Below the pieces are notes generated by a model. That model worked only from the letters and a program-made list of their open reading frames with translations, did no database searches and was not told the origin of the DNA. Below, piece by piece: positions 45,526 to 54,393 of a DNA stretch of 64,000 nucleotides. Position 1 is the stretch's first letter. Every line of letters starts with the position of its first letter. This DNA comes from Microbacterium telephonicum. Lineage in GTDB: Bacteria; Actinomycetota; Actinomycetes; Actinomycetales; Microbacteriaceae. The stretch lies in assembly GCF_003651225.1 (NCBI RefSeq), contig NZ_RCDB01000003.1:561259-625258 (forward strand), in the 5' to 3' direction. A program made the position numbers and the translations under genes.

Positions 45526-46791
45526 TCAGCGGGTGTCGATGCGGGTGTGGGTGTTGTCGGCGGCGTACTGGAAGATACCGATCGACGCCTGGGTCGGGTC
45601 GCCGTTCTCGTCGAACGTGACCGGGCCGGAGTAGCCGTCGTAGTCGGCGACGTCACCGGCGAGGATGATGTCGGCGCACTCCGCGAACGAGGTGCACTTC
45701 GTGCCGTCACCCGTGCCGCCGGAGACCTCCTGCAGCTTGCCGGCGATGTCGGCACCCTCGGTCGAGCCGGCCGCGAGCGAGGCCAGCGCGAGCAGCACGA
45801 CCGCGTCGTACGACTCGGCCGAGTACGAGTAGTCCTCGAGCTCGGCGTTGCCACCCTCGGTCCACGCGTCGTTGAGACGCTGCTGGAAGTCGTCCTCCAG
45901 CACCGGGCCGGGCGTGGTGCCCTTGGCGCCCTCGAGCGAGACGGACACGTCCGAGCCCCACTGCTTGAGGTTGCCGTCGACGAGGTAGAAGTTCTCCGCC
46001 GCGATACCCGCGTTCACCAGCAGCGGCGCGATGGTCGCGAACTGGTCGAACGAGATCACGACGACCGCGTCGGGCTGGGCTGCCGCGATCGTGGCCACCT
46101 GGGCGTCGAAGGAGCTGTCACCGTCGTTGTACGAGGCCTCGGCGACGACCGTGCCGCCGGTGGACTCGAAGACGTCCTTGACAACGCCGTAGAGACCCGT
46201 GCCGTAGGCGTCGTTCTGGTAGATGATGCCGATGTTCTTGTGGCCGTCCTCGGCGACGAGGTTGCCGAGCACCTCACCCTGGAGAAGGTCGCTGGGAGCG
46301 GTGCGCCAGTAGAGGTTGTCGTCGTCCCACGTCGTGAAGTCGGGCGAGGTGTTGGCGGGCGAGAAGGTGATGATGCCGGCCGACACGTTGGAGTCGAGGA
46401 ACAGCTTCGTCACGCCCGACGCCGCGGCGCCGATCATGGCCGAGACGCCCTCGCTCTGCAGCTTCGGGACCGTGGTCTCGAACGCCTTGTTGTCGGCGTC
46501 GCCCGAGTCACCCGGCGTGAAGTCGATCGTGACGCCCTTCGCGGCTTCGTTGACCTCGTTGACGGCCAGCAGGACGCCGGCCTCCTCGGGCGGGCCGAGG
46601 AAGGCGAGGCTGCCGGTCTGGGGCAGCACGCTGCCGATCTTGAGAGTCAGATCCTCGGCGGGGGCAGCCGACTCGCTCGGCTCCGAGGTCGTCCCCCCAC
46701 CGGCGCAGCCGGCGAGGAGGACGGCGCTGACAGCGGCGACGGCGATGCCGCCGACGACCTTGCCGGCACCTGAACGCGTGAAGACGCTCAT
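45526..46791 (-). CDS. Liv-type ABC substrate-binding lipoprotein (second system)
   Basis: A 421-residue solute-binding lipoprotein. Signal peptide with lipobox LLAGC at about residues 25-29, then a Gly/Ser/Glu linker. Mature features: KIGSVLPQTGSLAFLGPPEE, the AAASGVTKLF binding loop, IGIIYQNDAYGTGLYG, and a Cys pair (TKCTSFAECAD) near the C-terminus. ATG 46791 has an AAGGAG Shine-Dalgarno; an upstream in-frame ATG at 46815 lacks one. It faces the plus-strand Liv permease/ATPase operon convergently and is its likely partner. Substrate not assigned. Confidence 0.93.
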   Translation of the reverse strand: MSVFTRSGAGKVVGGIAVAAVSAVLLAGCAGGGTTSEPSESAAPAEDLTLKIGSVLPQTGSLAFLGPPEEAGVLLAVNEVNEAAKGVTIDFTPGDSGDADNKAFETTVPKLQSEGVSAMIGAAASGVTKLFLDSNVSAGIITFSPANTSPDFTTWDDDNLYWRTAPSDLLQGEVLGNLVAEDGHKNIGIIYQNDAYGTGLYGVVKDVFESTGGTVVAEASYNDGDSSFDAQVATIAAAQPDAVVVISFDQFATIAPLLVNAGIAAENFYLVDGNLKQWGSDVSVSLEGAKGTTPGPVLEDDFQQRLNDAWTEGGNAELEDYSYSAESYDAVVLLALASLAAGSTEGADIAGKLQEVSGGTGDGTKCTSFAECADIILAGDVADYDGYSGPVTFDENGDPTQASIGIFQYAADNTHTRIDTR

Positions 46792-46908
46792 ATTGCTCCT
46801 TGTATAGGTGAACAAGAGGCGACCTCGGGTGCCGCCTCAGTGCGTCAAACCTAATCGCAGCGTGATCTCGCGAATGTTGCGGCTCGTTAACGATGTGTCA
46901 CGTGTGCA

Positions 46909-47832
46909 TCACGGTGCGATAACGGTCCCGCGCGAGCGGCGCGCGTGGTGCACCGAGTCCGCCATCAGCACGACCAGCGCGAGCCAGACGAGGCCGAAGC
47001 CGATCCAGCGCTCCAGCGGCATGGGCTCCTGCAGCAGCCACGCACCGGTCGCGAACTGCAGGATGGGCGCGACGAACTGCAGCAGCCCGATGACGGTGAG
47101 GCTCGCCCGCCGCGCCCCGGCGGCGAACAGCAGCAGCGGCACCGCCGTGACGGCGCCCGCCAGCAGCAGCAGCACCGTGTGGCCGGGCCCGTCGGTGCCC
47201 AGCGTGATCCCCGTGGTCGCGGCGACGACGCCGAGCTGGATGGCGGCGACCGGCGCAAGCCAGAGCGATTCCAGGGTCAGGCCGCTGACGGCATCCACAC
47301 TCGGGCCGATCTGCTTCTTCACGAGCCCGTAGGTGCCGAAGCTGCCGGCCAGCAGCAGCGCGATCCACGGGAACGCCCCGTAGCCGACCACGATGACGAG
47401 CACCGCGACGACGCTGATGCCGATCGCCGCCCACTGGGCGGGACGCAGGCGCTCCTTCAGCACCAGCACGCCGAGCAGCACCGTCACGATCGGATTGATG
47501 AAGTAGCCGAGGCTGCCCTCGATGACGTGACCGGTGAGGGTCGAGATGAGGAAGACCTGCCAGTTCACGTAGATGAGCAGGCCGGCCACGACCGTCCACA
47601 GCACGAGGCGCCGGTTGCGCAGGATCGCGAGGAGCTTGCCCCAGCTGCGGGTGACCGTCAGCAGGATCGCGCAGAACAGCAGCGAGAACAGGATGCGCCA
47701 CGACACGACCTCCCACGGCCCGGTCGGGGCGAGCGTGAGGAAGTACAGGGGCATGAACCCCCAGAGGAAGTAGGCCGCGAAGGCGTAGACCCCGCCGAGG
47801 ACCTGTTCGCGGGAGCTCTCCTCGGGTGTCAT
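46909..47832 (-). CDS. rarD: EamA family transporter RarD
   Basis: A 307-residue DMT-superfamily permease with ten TM helices. RarD hallmarks are the start GVYAFAAYFLWGFMPLYF, the SWRILFSLLFCAILL helix, the GYFINPIVTVLLGVLVLKER segment and PLLLFAAGARRASLTVIGLL. Members are linked by homology to export of metabolites or to chloramphenicol sensitivity; the substrate here is unknown. ATG 47832. Confidence 0.92.
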   Translation of the reverse strand: MTPEESSREQVLGGVYAFAAYFLWGFMPLYFLTLAPTGPWEVVSWRILFSLLFCAILLTVTRSWGKLLAILRNRRLVLWTVVAGLLIYVNWQVFLISTLTGHVIEGSLGYFINPIVTVLLGVLVLKERLRPAQWAAIGISVVAVLVIVVGYGAFPWIALLLAGSFGTYGLVKKQIGPSVDAVSGLTLESLWLAPVAAIQLGVVAATTGITLGTDGPGHTVLLLLAGAVTAVPLLLFAAGARRASLTVIGLLQFVAPILQFATGAWLLQEPMPLERWIGFGLVWLALVVLMADSVHHARRSRGTVIAP

Positions 47833-47947
47833 GAGTCCAAGACTAGGACGGTCATGACGGATGCCGGCGCGGACGAGCGTCGGCATCCTGCCGAATGGGG
47901 CGACCTTCCTGCCATGAGACGGCGGCCGCCGCATCCGCGCACATGCA

Positions 47948-47981
47948 GAAGGGCCCGAATGCCGAAGCATCCGGGCCCTTC
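47948..47981 (-). terminator. Terminator of groES
   Basis: A 15-bp stem GAAGGGCCCGAATGC/GCATCCGGGCCCTTC with one mismatch lies 12 bp past the groES stop. Confidence 0.8.
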
Positions 47982-47992
47982 CGACGGGATCG

Positions 47993-48289
47993 TCAGCGGA
48001 CGACGACCGCCAGGACGTCGCGAGCCGACAGGACGAGGAACTCGTCACCGCCGAACTTCACCTCGGTGCCGCCGTACTTGCTGTAGATGACGCGGTCGCC
48101 GACGGCGACGTCGAGCGGCACGCGGTTGCCGTTGTCGTCGATGCGACCCGGACCCACGGCGACGACCTCGCCCTCCTGGGGCTTCTCCTTCGCGGTGTCC
48201 GGGATGACCAGGCCACTGGACGTGACCTGCTCGGCCTCGACCTGCTTGATGACGATGCGGTCCTCGAGCGGCTTGATGGAAACCGACAC
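47993..48289 (-). CDS. groES: Co-chaperonin GroES
   Basis: A 98-residue GroES that caps GroEL. The family motifs are [11 protein letters not shown], the mobile loop [35 protein letters not shown] and the closing [13 protein letters not shown]. groEL is not next to it. Two CIRCE operators upstream imply HrcA control. Confidence 0.97.
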   Translation of the reverse strand: MSVSIKPLEDRIVIKQVEAEQVTSSGLVIPDTAKEKPQEGEVVAVGPGRIDDNGNRVPLDVAVGDRVIYSKYGGTEVKFGGDEFLVLSARDVLAVVVR

Positions 48290-48319
48290 GGTCTACCTCT
48301 TTCTCAGAACTAAGACTGA

Positions 48320-48346
48320 TCAGCACTCCCACCTGGCGAGTGCTAA
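48320..48346. promoter_or_regulatory. CIRCE operator 1 (HrcA site)
   Basis: AGCACTC, nine bases (CCACCTGGC), GAGTGCTAA: matches the CIRCE consensus TTAGCACTC-N9-GAGTGCTAA with two mismatches in the left arm. It lies about 30 bp upstream of groES. Confidence 0.93.
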
Positions 48347-48365
48347 CGCCCAGTGTAGGGTGCGG

Positions 48366-48392
48366 CTGGCACTCATGCAACGCGAGTGCCAA
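48366..48392. promoter_or_regulatory. CIRCE operator 2 (HrcA site)
   Basis: TGGCACTC, nine bases (ATGCAACGC), GAGTGCCA: a second, self-complementary CIRCE variant 46 bp from the first. The intergenic region is shared with the Hsp70-like gene starting at 48575, so HrcA could influence both directions. Confidence 0.85.
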
Positions 48393-48574
48393 TCATCGTC
48401 ACCCTCGATCCCCCATCCCCCTAACGCCGCGGGGGCCCCGATCCCCCCATGCCCGGTTTCGAGGGGCGATCCGCGAGGAGGGGTGTCGGAACCCGATCGA
48501 GAGGAGTAGGAAAGTCACGGGGCTGACAGGGGTTGCCGTGTCCGAGGACACGCGCAAGAGGCCGGGGGAAGGCA

Positions 48575-50464
48575 TTGTCAGAAGAGTTCGTGCACGTAGC
48601 GGTGGACGTCGGGACGTCGAGCACATCGGCGGCGATCGGGACAGCGGGGGATGACGGAACGGTCGTGCGCGCGCTGCGCCTCGGCCGCGGCGGCGACACC
48701 GCGTCGTCGGCGGTGTTCGTGTCGGAGGACGACGTGCTGCACGGCGACGCCGCCGAGCGCAGAGGCGTCGGCGAGCCGACACGCCTGATCCGCGGCGTCA
48801 AACGCCGCGTCGGCGACCCGGTGCCGTTCACGGTCGCCGGACGCACCCTCACCGCCGAGGAGCTGTTCGCCCGTACCGTCGGCTGGGTCGTCACCGCGGC
48901 GGGCGAGGTCGGACTCGGCGTCCGCGGCGTCACGGTCACGGTGCCGGCCGCATGGGGCGCTCATCGCCGCGACGGCGTGCGTGCCGCGATCGAACGGCAC
49001 GGCATCACCGTGGCCGCGATGCCGAGCGAGCCTGAAGCGGCCGCCGCCCACTACGCCGCGACGCACGACATCCCGCCGGGTGCCGTGCTGGCCGTCTACG
49101 ACCTCGGCGCCGGCACCTTCGACCTCGCCTTCGTGCGCGTCGGCGAGCCCGACGAACCCGCCGTCGTGCTCCACTCCGAGGGCATCGACGACCTCGGCGG
49201 CGCCGACTTCGACGACGCCGTCGTCGATCACGTGCTCTCCTCGGCCGACCTCGACCATGCTCCCGGCGCCGCCGTCACCCTCGCCGCAGTGCGGCGCGAG
49301 TGCGTCGCGGCGAAGGAGGCGCTCTCGTTCGACGCCGACGCCCTCATCCCGCTGCTCGACGGATCGGGACGGTCGGTGCGCATCGTCCGCAGCGAGTTCG
49401 AGGCCATGATCGAAGCCGACATCGAGCGCACCGTCGACGCGTTCGGCCGGGCCCGGGACCGTGCGGGGCTGCGCCCTGACGACATCCACGCGATCGTGCT
49501 CTCGGGCGGCTCGAGCCGCATCCCGAGAGTCGCGCAGCTGCTGTCGGAGGCCTTCGACGTGCCGTTGCAGGCGGATGCCGATCCCAAGGCCGTCGTCGCC
49601 CTCGGCGCCGCGCGCCTCGGCGCCGATGCGGCGCGGCGGCGGACGGTACTCGCGCTCCCCTCGGTGCCCGCCGACGCCGATGCGGCCGTGCTGCACTTGG
49701 CGCCGCGTCCCCCGCGGTGGCGGGTCGCGATGACCAGCACGGCGGCCGCGGCGGCCCTCCTGGGCGGCGCGACATTCGGCGGCTCGGCGATGGCGCTGAG
49801 CGTCGTCGCCGCACCGGACACCTCAGTCGCCGCCGGCGCCGACGACAGCGCCCTGCCGCTGCAGAATCCGTTCCTTCCCCTCCCGGTCAGCGAAGTCGCC
49901 GAGGGCGCGGATCCCGCCGTCGCGGAGCCCGCTCCCCCGGCCGTCGCGCCGCCGGTCGCGGCACCTCCCGCGGCCGAGGCAGACACCCCGGTCCTGCGAC
50001 CTCCGCTCAAGCCGGGGGTCACGCCGAAGGCGCCTCCCGCGCCACGGGCCGTGGAGCGTCTGCTGACGCCGACCTCTCCGGCACCGCAAGCACCGGGCGC
50101 GGCGCCGGAGAACCGACCGCCGGAGGCACGACCCTCTGCGGATCGGCCGCCCGCCGTGCCGCCGGCACCGCCGGCGCCGACGCCCACGCCGGTGACCGAG
50201 CCCGAGCCAGCGGGCGAGCCCGAGCCGACGACCCCGCCGGAGCCTCAGCCGACGTCCGACCCCGAACCGACGCAGGAACCGCAGCCGGAGCCGACACAGG
50301 AACCGCAGCCGGAGCCCACGCAGGAACCGCAGCCCGAGCCCACGACCGAGCCCGAACCCCAGCCGACTCAGGAACCCTCGCCCGAGCCGCAGCCCACCGA
50401 ACCGGATCCTTCCCCTCCACCGGGTCCCGAACCGTCTCCGACCGAGGCGCCTGTTCCGATCTGA
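48575..50464 (+). CDS. Hsp70-like protein with TM helix and Pro/Glu-rich tail
   Basis: A 629-residue protein. Residues ~5-345 are an Hsp70/actin-type ATPase: phosphate-1 VAVDVGTSSTSAAIG, phosphate-2 YDLGAGTFDLAFV, and adenosine motif IVLSGGSSRIPRV. The substrate-binding domain of DnaK is absent. Instead a TM helix at ~385-405 (MTSTAAAAALLGGATFGGSA) leads to a Pro/Glu/Thr tail of ~200 residues with tandem PEPTQEPQ repeats, which would be extracytoplasmic. TTG start at 48575 has GGGGGAAGG before it. It heads a four-gene plus-strand run with a LuxR ATPase and an IniB-like protein. Confidence 0.88.
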   Translation: MSEEFVHVAVDVGTSSTSAAIGTAGDDGTVVRALRLGRGGDTASSAVFVSEDDVLHGDAAERRGVGEPTRLIRGVKRRVGDPVPFTVAGRTLTAEELFARTVGWVVTAAGEVGLGVRGVTVTVPAAWGAHRRDGVRAAIERHGITVAAMPSEPEAAAAHYAATHDIPPGAVLAVYDLGAGTFDLAFVRVGEPDEPAVVLHSEGIDDLGGADFDDAVVDHVLSSADLDHAPGAAVTLAAVRRECVAAKEALSFDADALIPLLDGSGRSVRIVRSEFEAMIEADIERTVDAFGRARDRAGLRPDDIHAIVLSGGSSRIPRVAQLLSEAFDVPLQADADPKAVVALGAARLGADAARRRTVLALPSVPADADAAVLHLAPRPPRWRVAMTSTAAAAALLGGATFGGSAMALSVVAAPDTSVAAGADDSALPLQNPFLPLPVSEVAEGADPAVAEPAPPAVAPPVAAPPAAEADTPVLRPPLKPGVTPKAPPAPRAVERLLTPTSPAPQAPGAAPENRPPEARPSADRPPAVPPAPPAPTPTPVTEPEPAGEPEPTTPPEPQPTSDPEPTQEPQPEPTQEPQPEPTQEPQPEPTTEPEPQPTQEPSPEPQPTEPDPSPPPGPEPSPTEAPVPI

Positions 50465-50488
50465 CCCGTGAAGGGCGAGGAAGACATC

Positions 50489-52972
50489 ATGATGAGCACA
50501 GCACCGAGGTCGCTGCTGGCCCTGGGGGTACCGATCGCACCCACGCGCGGTCCCGGCGAGGATCTCGCCCGACTGATCGGCGACACGGCGGCGAGCGCGC
50601 TGGTCGGGGCGACGCTCCCCGTCCGCGGCGTGGTCCTCGGCCCCGCGGGCTCGGGCAAGACGGCCGCACTGGACGCCCTGCGCGCCGAACTGCGCGCCCG
50701 CGGACTCACCGTCGCCGACCGGGCGGACGCGCCGGCGGAGCACGTCGTCGTCCTCGACGACGCGCACGCGCTCGACGATGCCGCACTCGAGGCGGCCAGC
50801 GCGTGCGTCGACGACCCCGACCGGAGCATCGTCGTCGCCTATCGCGATCACGCGGCGCCGCCGCGCCTGCGCGCCCTCGCGGCACGGCTCGAGAAGACGA
50901 CCGCGCCGGTGCTGCTGGGGACGGTCGAGGTGGAGCAGATCGCCGAGGCGACCCGCGTGCCGCTCGCCTGCGCGCACGCCATCATCCGTCGCACGCAGGG
51001 TCTCACGTGGCTGACCCTCGCCGCGCTCGACGCCCACGACTCCGGAACGTGCGAGCTCGACCCCGAGCACCGCGACCTCGCACGCGGACTCCGGGGAGGG
51101 ATCGCCCATCGCCTGGCCCAGGTGCCGGCCGCCGCACGCGACGCCGTCGAGGCGCTGTGCCTGTTCCCGCCCGCCGAGATCGCCGCACAGGATCCACCGG
51201 AGATCGGCTGGGACGACGCGATCGAGCACGGGCACGCCGTGGGCCTGCTGGCCGTCAACGGCTCCCCGCCCTCGATCGTGCGCGCCGCGGTGCGTGCGTC
51301 GCTTCCCGTGCACCGCATCACGCGTCTGCTCGCCCTCGCGCACATCGGCGACGACGACGAGTGGGACGAGGATGCCACCGCGAGCGCGCCGGACCGCCTG
51401 CAGACACGGGGCGATGCCGTGCGTGCGGACGATCCCGCCCGCGCCCTGCAGCTGTACCGGGAGGCGCTCGTGGCCGGCGCCGCACCCTCCGACCTCGCCC
51501 TGCGGTTCGGCGTCGCGGCGTTCGGCACGGGCGATCTCGACACCGCCGCCGCGGGCGTCGACCGGCTTCTCGCCCACCCCGAGCATCCGGATCGCGACGA
51601 CGCGCAGAGCGCCGCCGCCGCGGTGTGGGCTGCGCGCGGCGCTCTCGCCGCCGGCGCACCGGCCGCGGCGCCCGCCGTATCGGCGGTGTCCGCGGCCCGG
51701 CGCGCGCTCATCGATCTGGGCGTCGGCCGCCGCCCCCAGACCGCCCCCGCGGGCACCGTCGCGGACACACTCACGGTCGCCTCGGACGCCCTCACCGCGG
51801 CGCTGCGCGGCTCGCTCGGCCTCGACGTCGCGCGCGCGGTCGACGACCTCGTGCTGGCCTCGGAGCTCTACAGCGCGAGCCGCTGCGACTTCCCGCTCGT
51901 GGAGCCGCCGGCCGTCGTCGCCGCGGCCGCCGCGATGGCGACCGGGGATCTCGGCGTGGCGGCATCCGTTCTCGAGTCGGCCGTCGACGCCGGTCAGGGG
52001 GGCGCGTGGGCACGCCCGCGGCTGCGCCTGTGGCGCGCATGGGTGGCGATCGCCGCCGCGCGTCCCGACGAGGCCCGCTCGCACCTGGATGCGGCACGCG
52101 ACACGGCCACCGCCCTGCAGCCGCGCGATCGGCTCATCGAGGCCGCCTGCGAGACGGCCCTGGCCCGGCGCTACGCCAACACGGCGACCCTGCTGGCGGT
52201 CTTCCGCGACGCGCGACCGCACCTGCTGCGGCGGCGGTTCGACGCGTACCTGCTCCCGTTCCTCGGCGAGCTGATGCTGGCGGCTGTGCGCGTCGGTGCG
52301 GCCGACGCCGTCGACCGTCATTTCGACGCCGCCGTCGAGGGCCTCGCCGCCCTCGAAGACCCGCCGCTGTGGTCGCCGCTGCTCCACTGGGCCGGCATCC
52401 AACGCGGGATCCTGCTCAATCGTCCCGAGCTGCTCGTGCCGCACGCACGCGCCCTGCTGGCCGCCGCCGCGCACAGCCCGTTCGCGGCGCGTCTGGCCGA
52501 AGCCGGGCACGTCTGGACCGACGTGCTGGGGGGCACCGTCGAGCCCCTGCGGGTCGAGGCGGCCGCGCACGCCCTCGCCCACGACGGCCTCGCGTGGGAC
52601 GGTGCCCGACTGGCCGCCCACGGCGCCGCCCGCACCGGCGACCGGCAGGCGTACGCGCAGCTGCTCGCGTGCGCGCGGGAGCTGCATCCCAAGCAGGTGC
52701 TGCAGCCCGAGGCGGTGCGCCCCGAGGCGACCGCGCCCCTCGGGGACGGCACCCCGCTGAGCGCCCGCGAACTCGATGTCGCCCGTCTCGTCGTGCAGGG
52801 GAAGACCTACGTCGAGATCGGGCAGACGCTGTTCATCTCGCCGCGCACCGCCGAGCACCACATCGCCCGCATCCGCCGCCGACTCGACGCGAACTCGCGT
52901 TCGGAGCTGCTGACAAAGCTGCGCGACGTGCTGCACTCCGACGACCCGACCGGCCGGGAGGGCGCCGCATGA
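50489..52972 (+). CDS. Large ATPase-LuxR transcriptional regulator
   Basis: An 827-residue regulator resembling the LAL/MalT class. The N-terminal P-loop is GPAGSGKT (51-58), Walker B VVVLDDAHALDD (near 88). A long TPR-like alpha-helical region fills residues ~270-750. The C-terminal LuxR HTH reads PLSARELDVARLVVQGKTYV and ISPRTAEHHIARIRRRL. I took the first of tandem ATGs at 50489 (GAGGAA, 6-base spacing); GTG 50468 is an alternative. Being between the Hsp70-like and IniB-like genes it is the probable regulator of this cluster. Confidence 0.88.
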   Translation: MMSTAPRSLLALGVPIAPTRGPGEDLARLIGDTAASALVGATLPVRGVVLGPAGSGKTAALDALRAELRARGLTVADRADAPAEHVVVLDDAHALDDAALEAASACVDDPDRSIVVAYRDHAAPPRLRALAARLEKTTAPVLLGTVEVEQIAEATRVPLACAHAIIRRTQGLTWLTLAALDAHDSGTCELDPEHRDLARGLRGGIAHRLAQVPAAARDAVEALCLFPPAEIAAQDPPEIGWDDAIEHGHAVGLLAVNGSPPSIVRAAVRASLPVHRITRLLALAHIGDDDEWDEDATASAPDRLQTRGDAVRADDPARALQLYREALVAGAAPSDLALRFGVAAFGTGDLDTAAAGVDRLLAHPEHPDRDDAQSAAAAVWAARGALAAGAPAAAPAVSAVSAARRALIDLGVGRRPQTAPAGTVADTLTVASDALTAALRGSLGLDVARAVDDLVLASELYSASRCDFPLVEPPAVVAAAAAMATGDLGVAASVLESAVDAGQGGAWARPRLRLWRAWVAIAAARPDEARSHLDAARDTATALQPRDRLIEAACETALARRYANTATLLAVFRDARPHLLRRRFDAYLLPFLGELMLAAVRVGAADAVDRHFDAAVEGLAALEDPPLWSPLLHWAGIQRGILLNRPELLVPHARALLAAAAHSPFAARLAEAGHVWTDVLGGTVEPLRVEAAAHALAHDGLAWDGARLAAHGAARTGDRQAYAQLLACARELHPKQVLQPEAVRPEATAPLGDGTPLSARELDVARLVVQGKTYVEIGQTLFISPRTAEHHIARIRRRLDANSRSELLTKLRDVLHSDDPTGREGAA

Positions 52973-53084
52973 CCACCCACTTCCCCCCTACCGGGGGACA
53001 CCGGGCACGGGGGCACTCCCCGATGCCGCGGCCCACGGACTCCCCTAACCTCGGGATGCCGATCTGCGAACGCACGGAGGACTC

Positions 53085-53795
53085 ATGAGCACCGCGATCT
53101 CGACCATGGCCAATGCGCTGATCGACTTCATCCTGAGCCTGCTGCGAGATCCGGAGGCGCAAGCGCAGTTCGACGCCGAACCGGAGGCGACGCTCGCCGC
53201 GAACGGGATGCAGGGCGTCTCGTACCACGACCTGTGCGCCGTGCTGCCGATGGTCTACGACAATCCGCAGGTCGCCCAGCGGGCAGAGCCGGCGGCGATC
53301 GTGACCCCGCGGCAGACCGATCCGGAGGTGATCCGGGAACTGCGCGACGTCATCAACAACAACGCCTACATCACGAACAACTCGACCCTCGTCGACCAGT
53401 CCGTCAACCAGAACATCTGGGCCGAGGGCGACGTCATGCAGCTGTTCGACAACGAGGCGATCATCGCGAGCGGCCAGGGCTCCGCGGCCGCCGGTGGCGA
53501 CATCGTCCACGACAGCAGCACCGACTCGTCGACGACGATCACCGCCGGCGGCGACGCCGTGGTCGACAACGACGTCGACGTGACCACGACCGAGGACTCG
53601 TACAACCAGACCACCGACGCGCCGACCACCGACAATTCGACGACGACCACGATCACCGATTCGACCATCGCCGCTCCGGCGCCCGAGCCCGCACCCGACC
53701 CGATGGCGGAGGCTGCGACGTACGCCGACCAGGACACGGCGACGCTGCCCGAGGGCGACGGCTTCGACGACGCCTACGCCGACGATGACTTCTGA
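53085..53795 (+). CDS. IniB N-terminal domain protein
   Basis: A 236-residue protein. Residues 1-65 match the IniB N-terminal domain: NALIDFILSLLRDPEAQAQF, DAEPEATLAANGMQGVSYHD, LCAVLPMVYD. The rest is Asn/Thr/Asp/Ser-rich low complexity (ITNNSTLVDQSVNQNIWAEG, DSSTDSSTTITAGGDAVVDN) with an acidic C-terminus ending DDAYADDDF. IniB in mycobacteria is the first gene of the isoniazid-inducible iniBAC operon. No signal peptide. ATG 53085 has GGAGGA. It overlaps the next gene by 11 bases. Confidence 0.85.
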   Translation: MSTAISTMANALIDFILSLLRDPEAQAQFDAEPEATLAANGMQGVSYHDLCAVLPMVYDNPQVAQRAEPAAIVTPRQTDPEVIRELRDVINNNAYITNNSTLVDQSVNQNIWAEGDVMQLFDNEAIIASGQGSAAAGGDIVHDSSTDSSTTITAGGDAVVDNDVDVTTTEDSYNQTTDAPTTDNSTTTTITDSTIAAPAPEPAPDPMAEAATYADQDTATLPEGDGFDDAYADDDF

Positions 53796-54393
53796 GGACC
53801 GCGCGGCACCGCAGCTGCGCACGACGCGGACGCAGCCGGAGCGCCCGACGCTGACGACCGCCAACCACGCGCCCGTCGTCGCGCAACTGCCGCCGCCGGT
53901 GTCGGTGCGCATCAGCCAGCTGCTGTGGATCCTCGCCCTCGCCGTCGGCGCGTTCGCCGTCGCCTACGCGTACATCATCCGGGAGGACCAGCTCGAGGTG
54001 ATCTCCGACCGGGTGCGCACCGTGAACCCGAACCGCGCCGACGAGACCGTCACGACGACCGCCGACATCCTCTACTGGTCGCTGTTCGGCGCCCTCGTCG
54101 CGGTCGTGCTGCTGCAGCTGGTGTTCCTCGTGTCATTCATGAACCGCCGCCGCCGCGCGCGCTGGTGGCTGCTGGCGACGCTGCTGCTGCTGGGGGCGAT
54201 CGCGGTGGTCGGCGTCGAGTTCGTCGGCGTCGGCACGACCGCCGACCCGATGCGCATGATCCTGCTGCTGCAGGCCGGCCTCGCCGTGCTCGCGCTGCTC
54301 GTGGGGCTGCTGCCCCCCGCCATCCGCTGGACCGCCCGCGGGATCGACGTGCGCCGCGGTCCCACGGCCGCTGCCGCCGGTCCCGACTTCTGA
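53785..54393 (+). CDS. Four-TM membrane protein of the ini-like cluster
   Basis: A 202-residue protein of unknown family. A hydrophilic N-terminus of ~40 residues is followed by TM1 (LLWILALAVGAFAVAYAYII), a ~45-residue loop with DETVTTTADILYW, and TM2-4 (LFGALVAVVLLQLVFLVSFM, LLATLLLLGAIAVVGVEFVG, LLLQAGLAVLALLVGLLPP). Its 3' 261 bases are antisense to the 3' end of the IniC-like gene. ATG overlaps the IniB-like stop region. Confidence 0.75.
   Translation: MTSEDRAAPQLRTTRTQPERPTLTTANHAPVVAQLPPPVSVRISQLLWILALAVGAFAVAYAYIIREDQLEVISDRVRTVNPNRADETVTTTADILYWSLFGALVAVVLLQLVFLVSFMNRRRRARWWLLATLLLLGAIAVVGVEFVGVGTTADPMRMILLLQAGLAVLALLVGLLPPAIRWTARGIDVRRGPTAAAAGPDF

Noticed and set aside
54133..54390. 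Real C-terminal domain of IniC
   Set aside because: Residues after ~498 match antisense translation of the four-TM gene and show no domain-like pattern.
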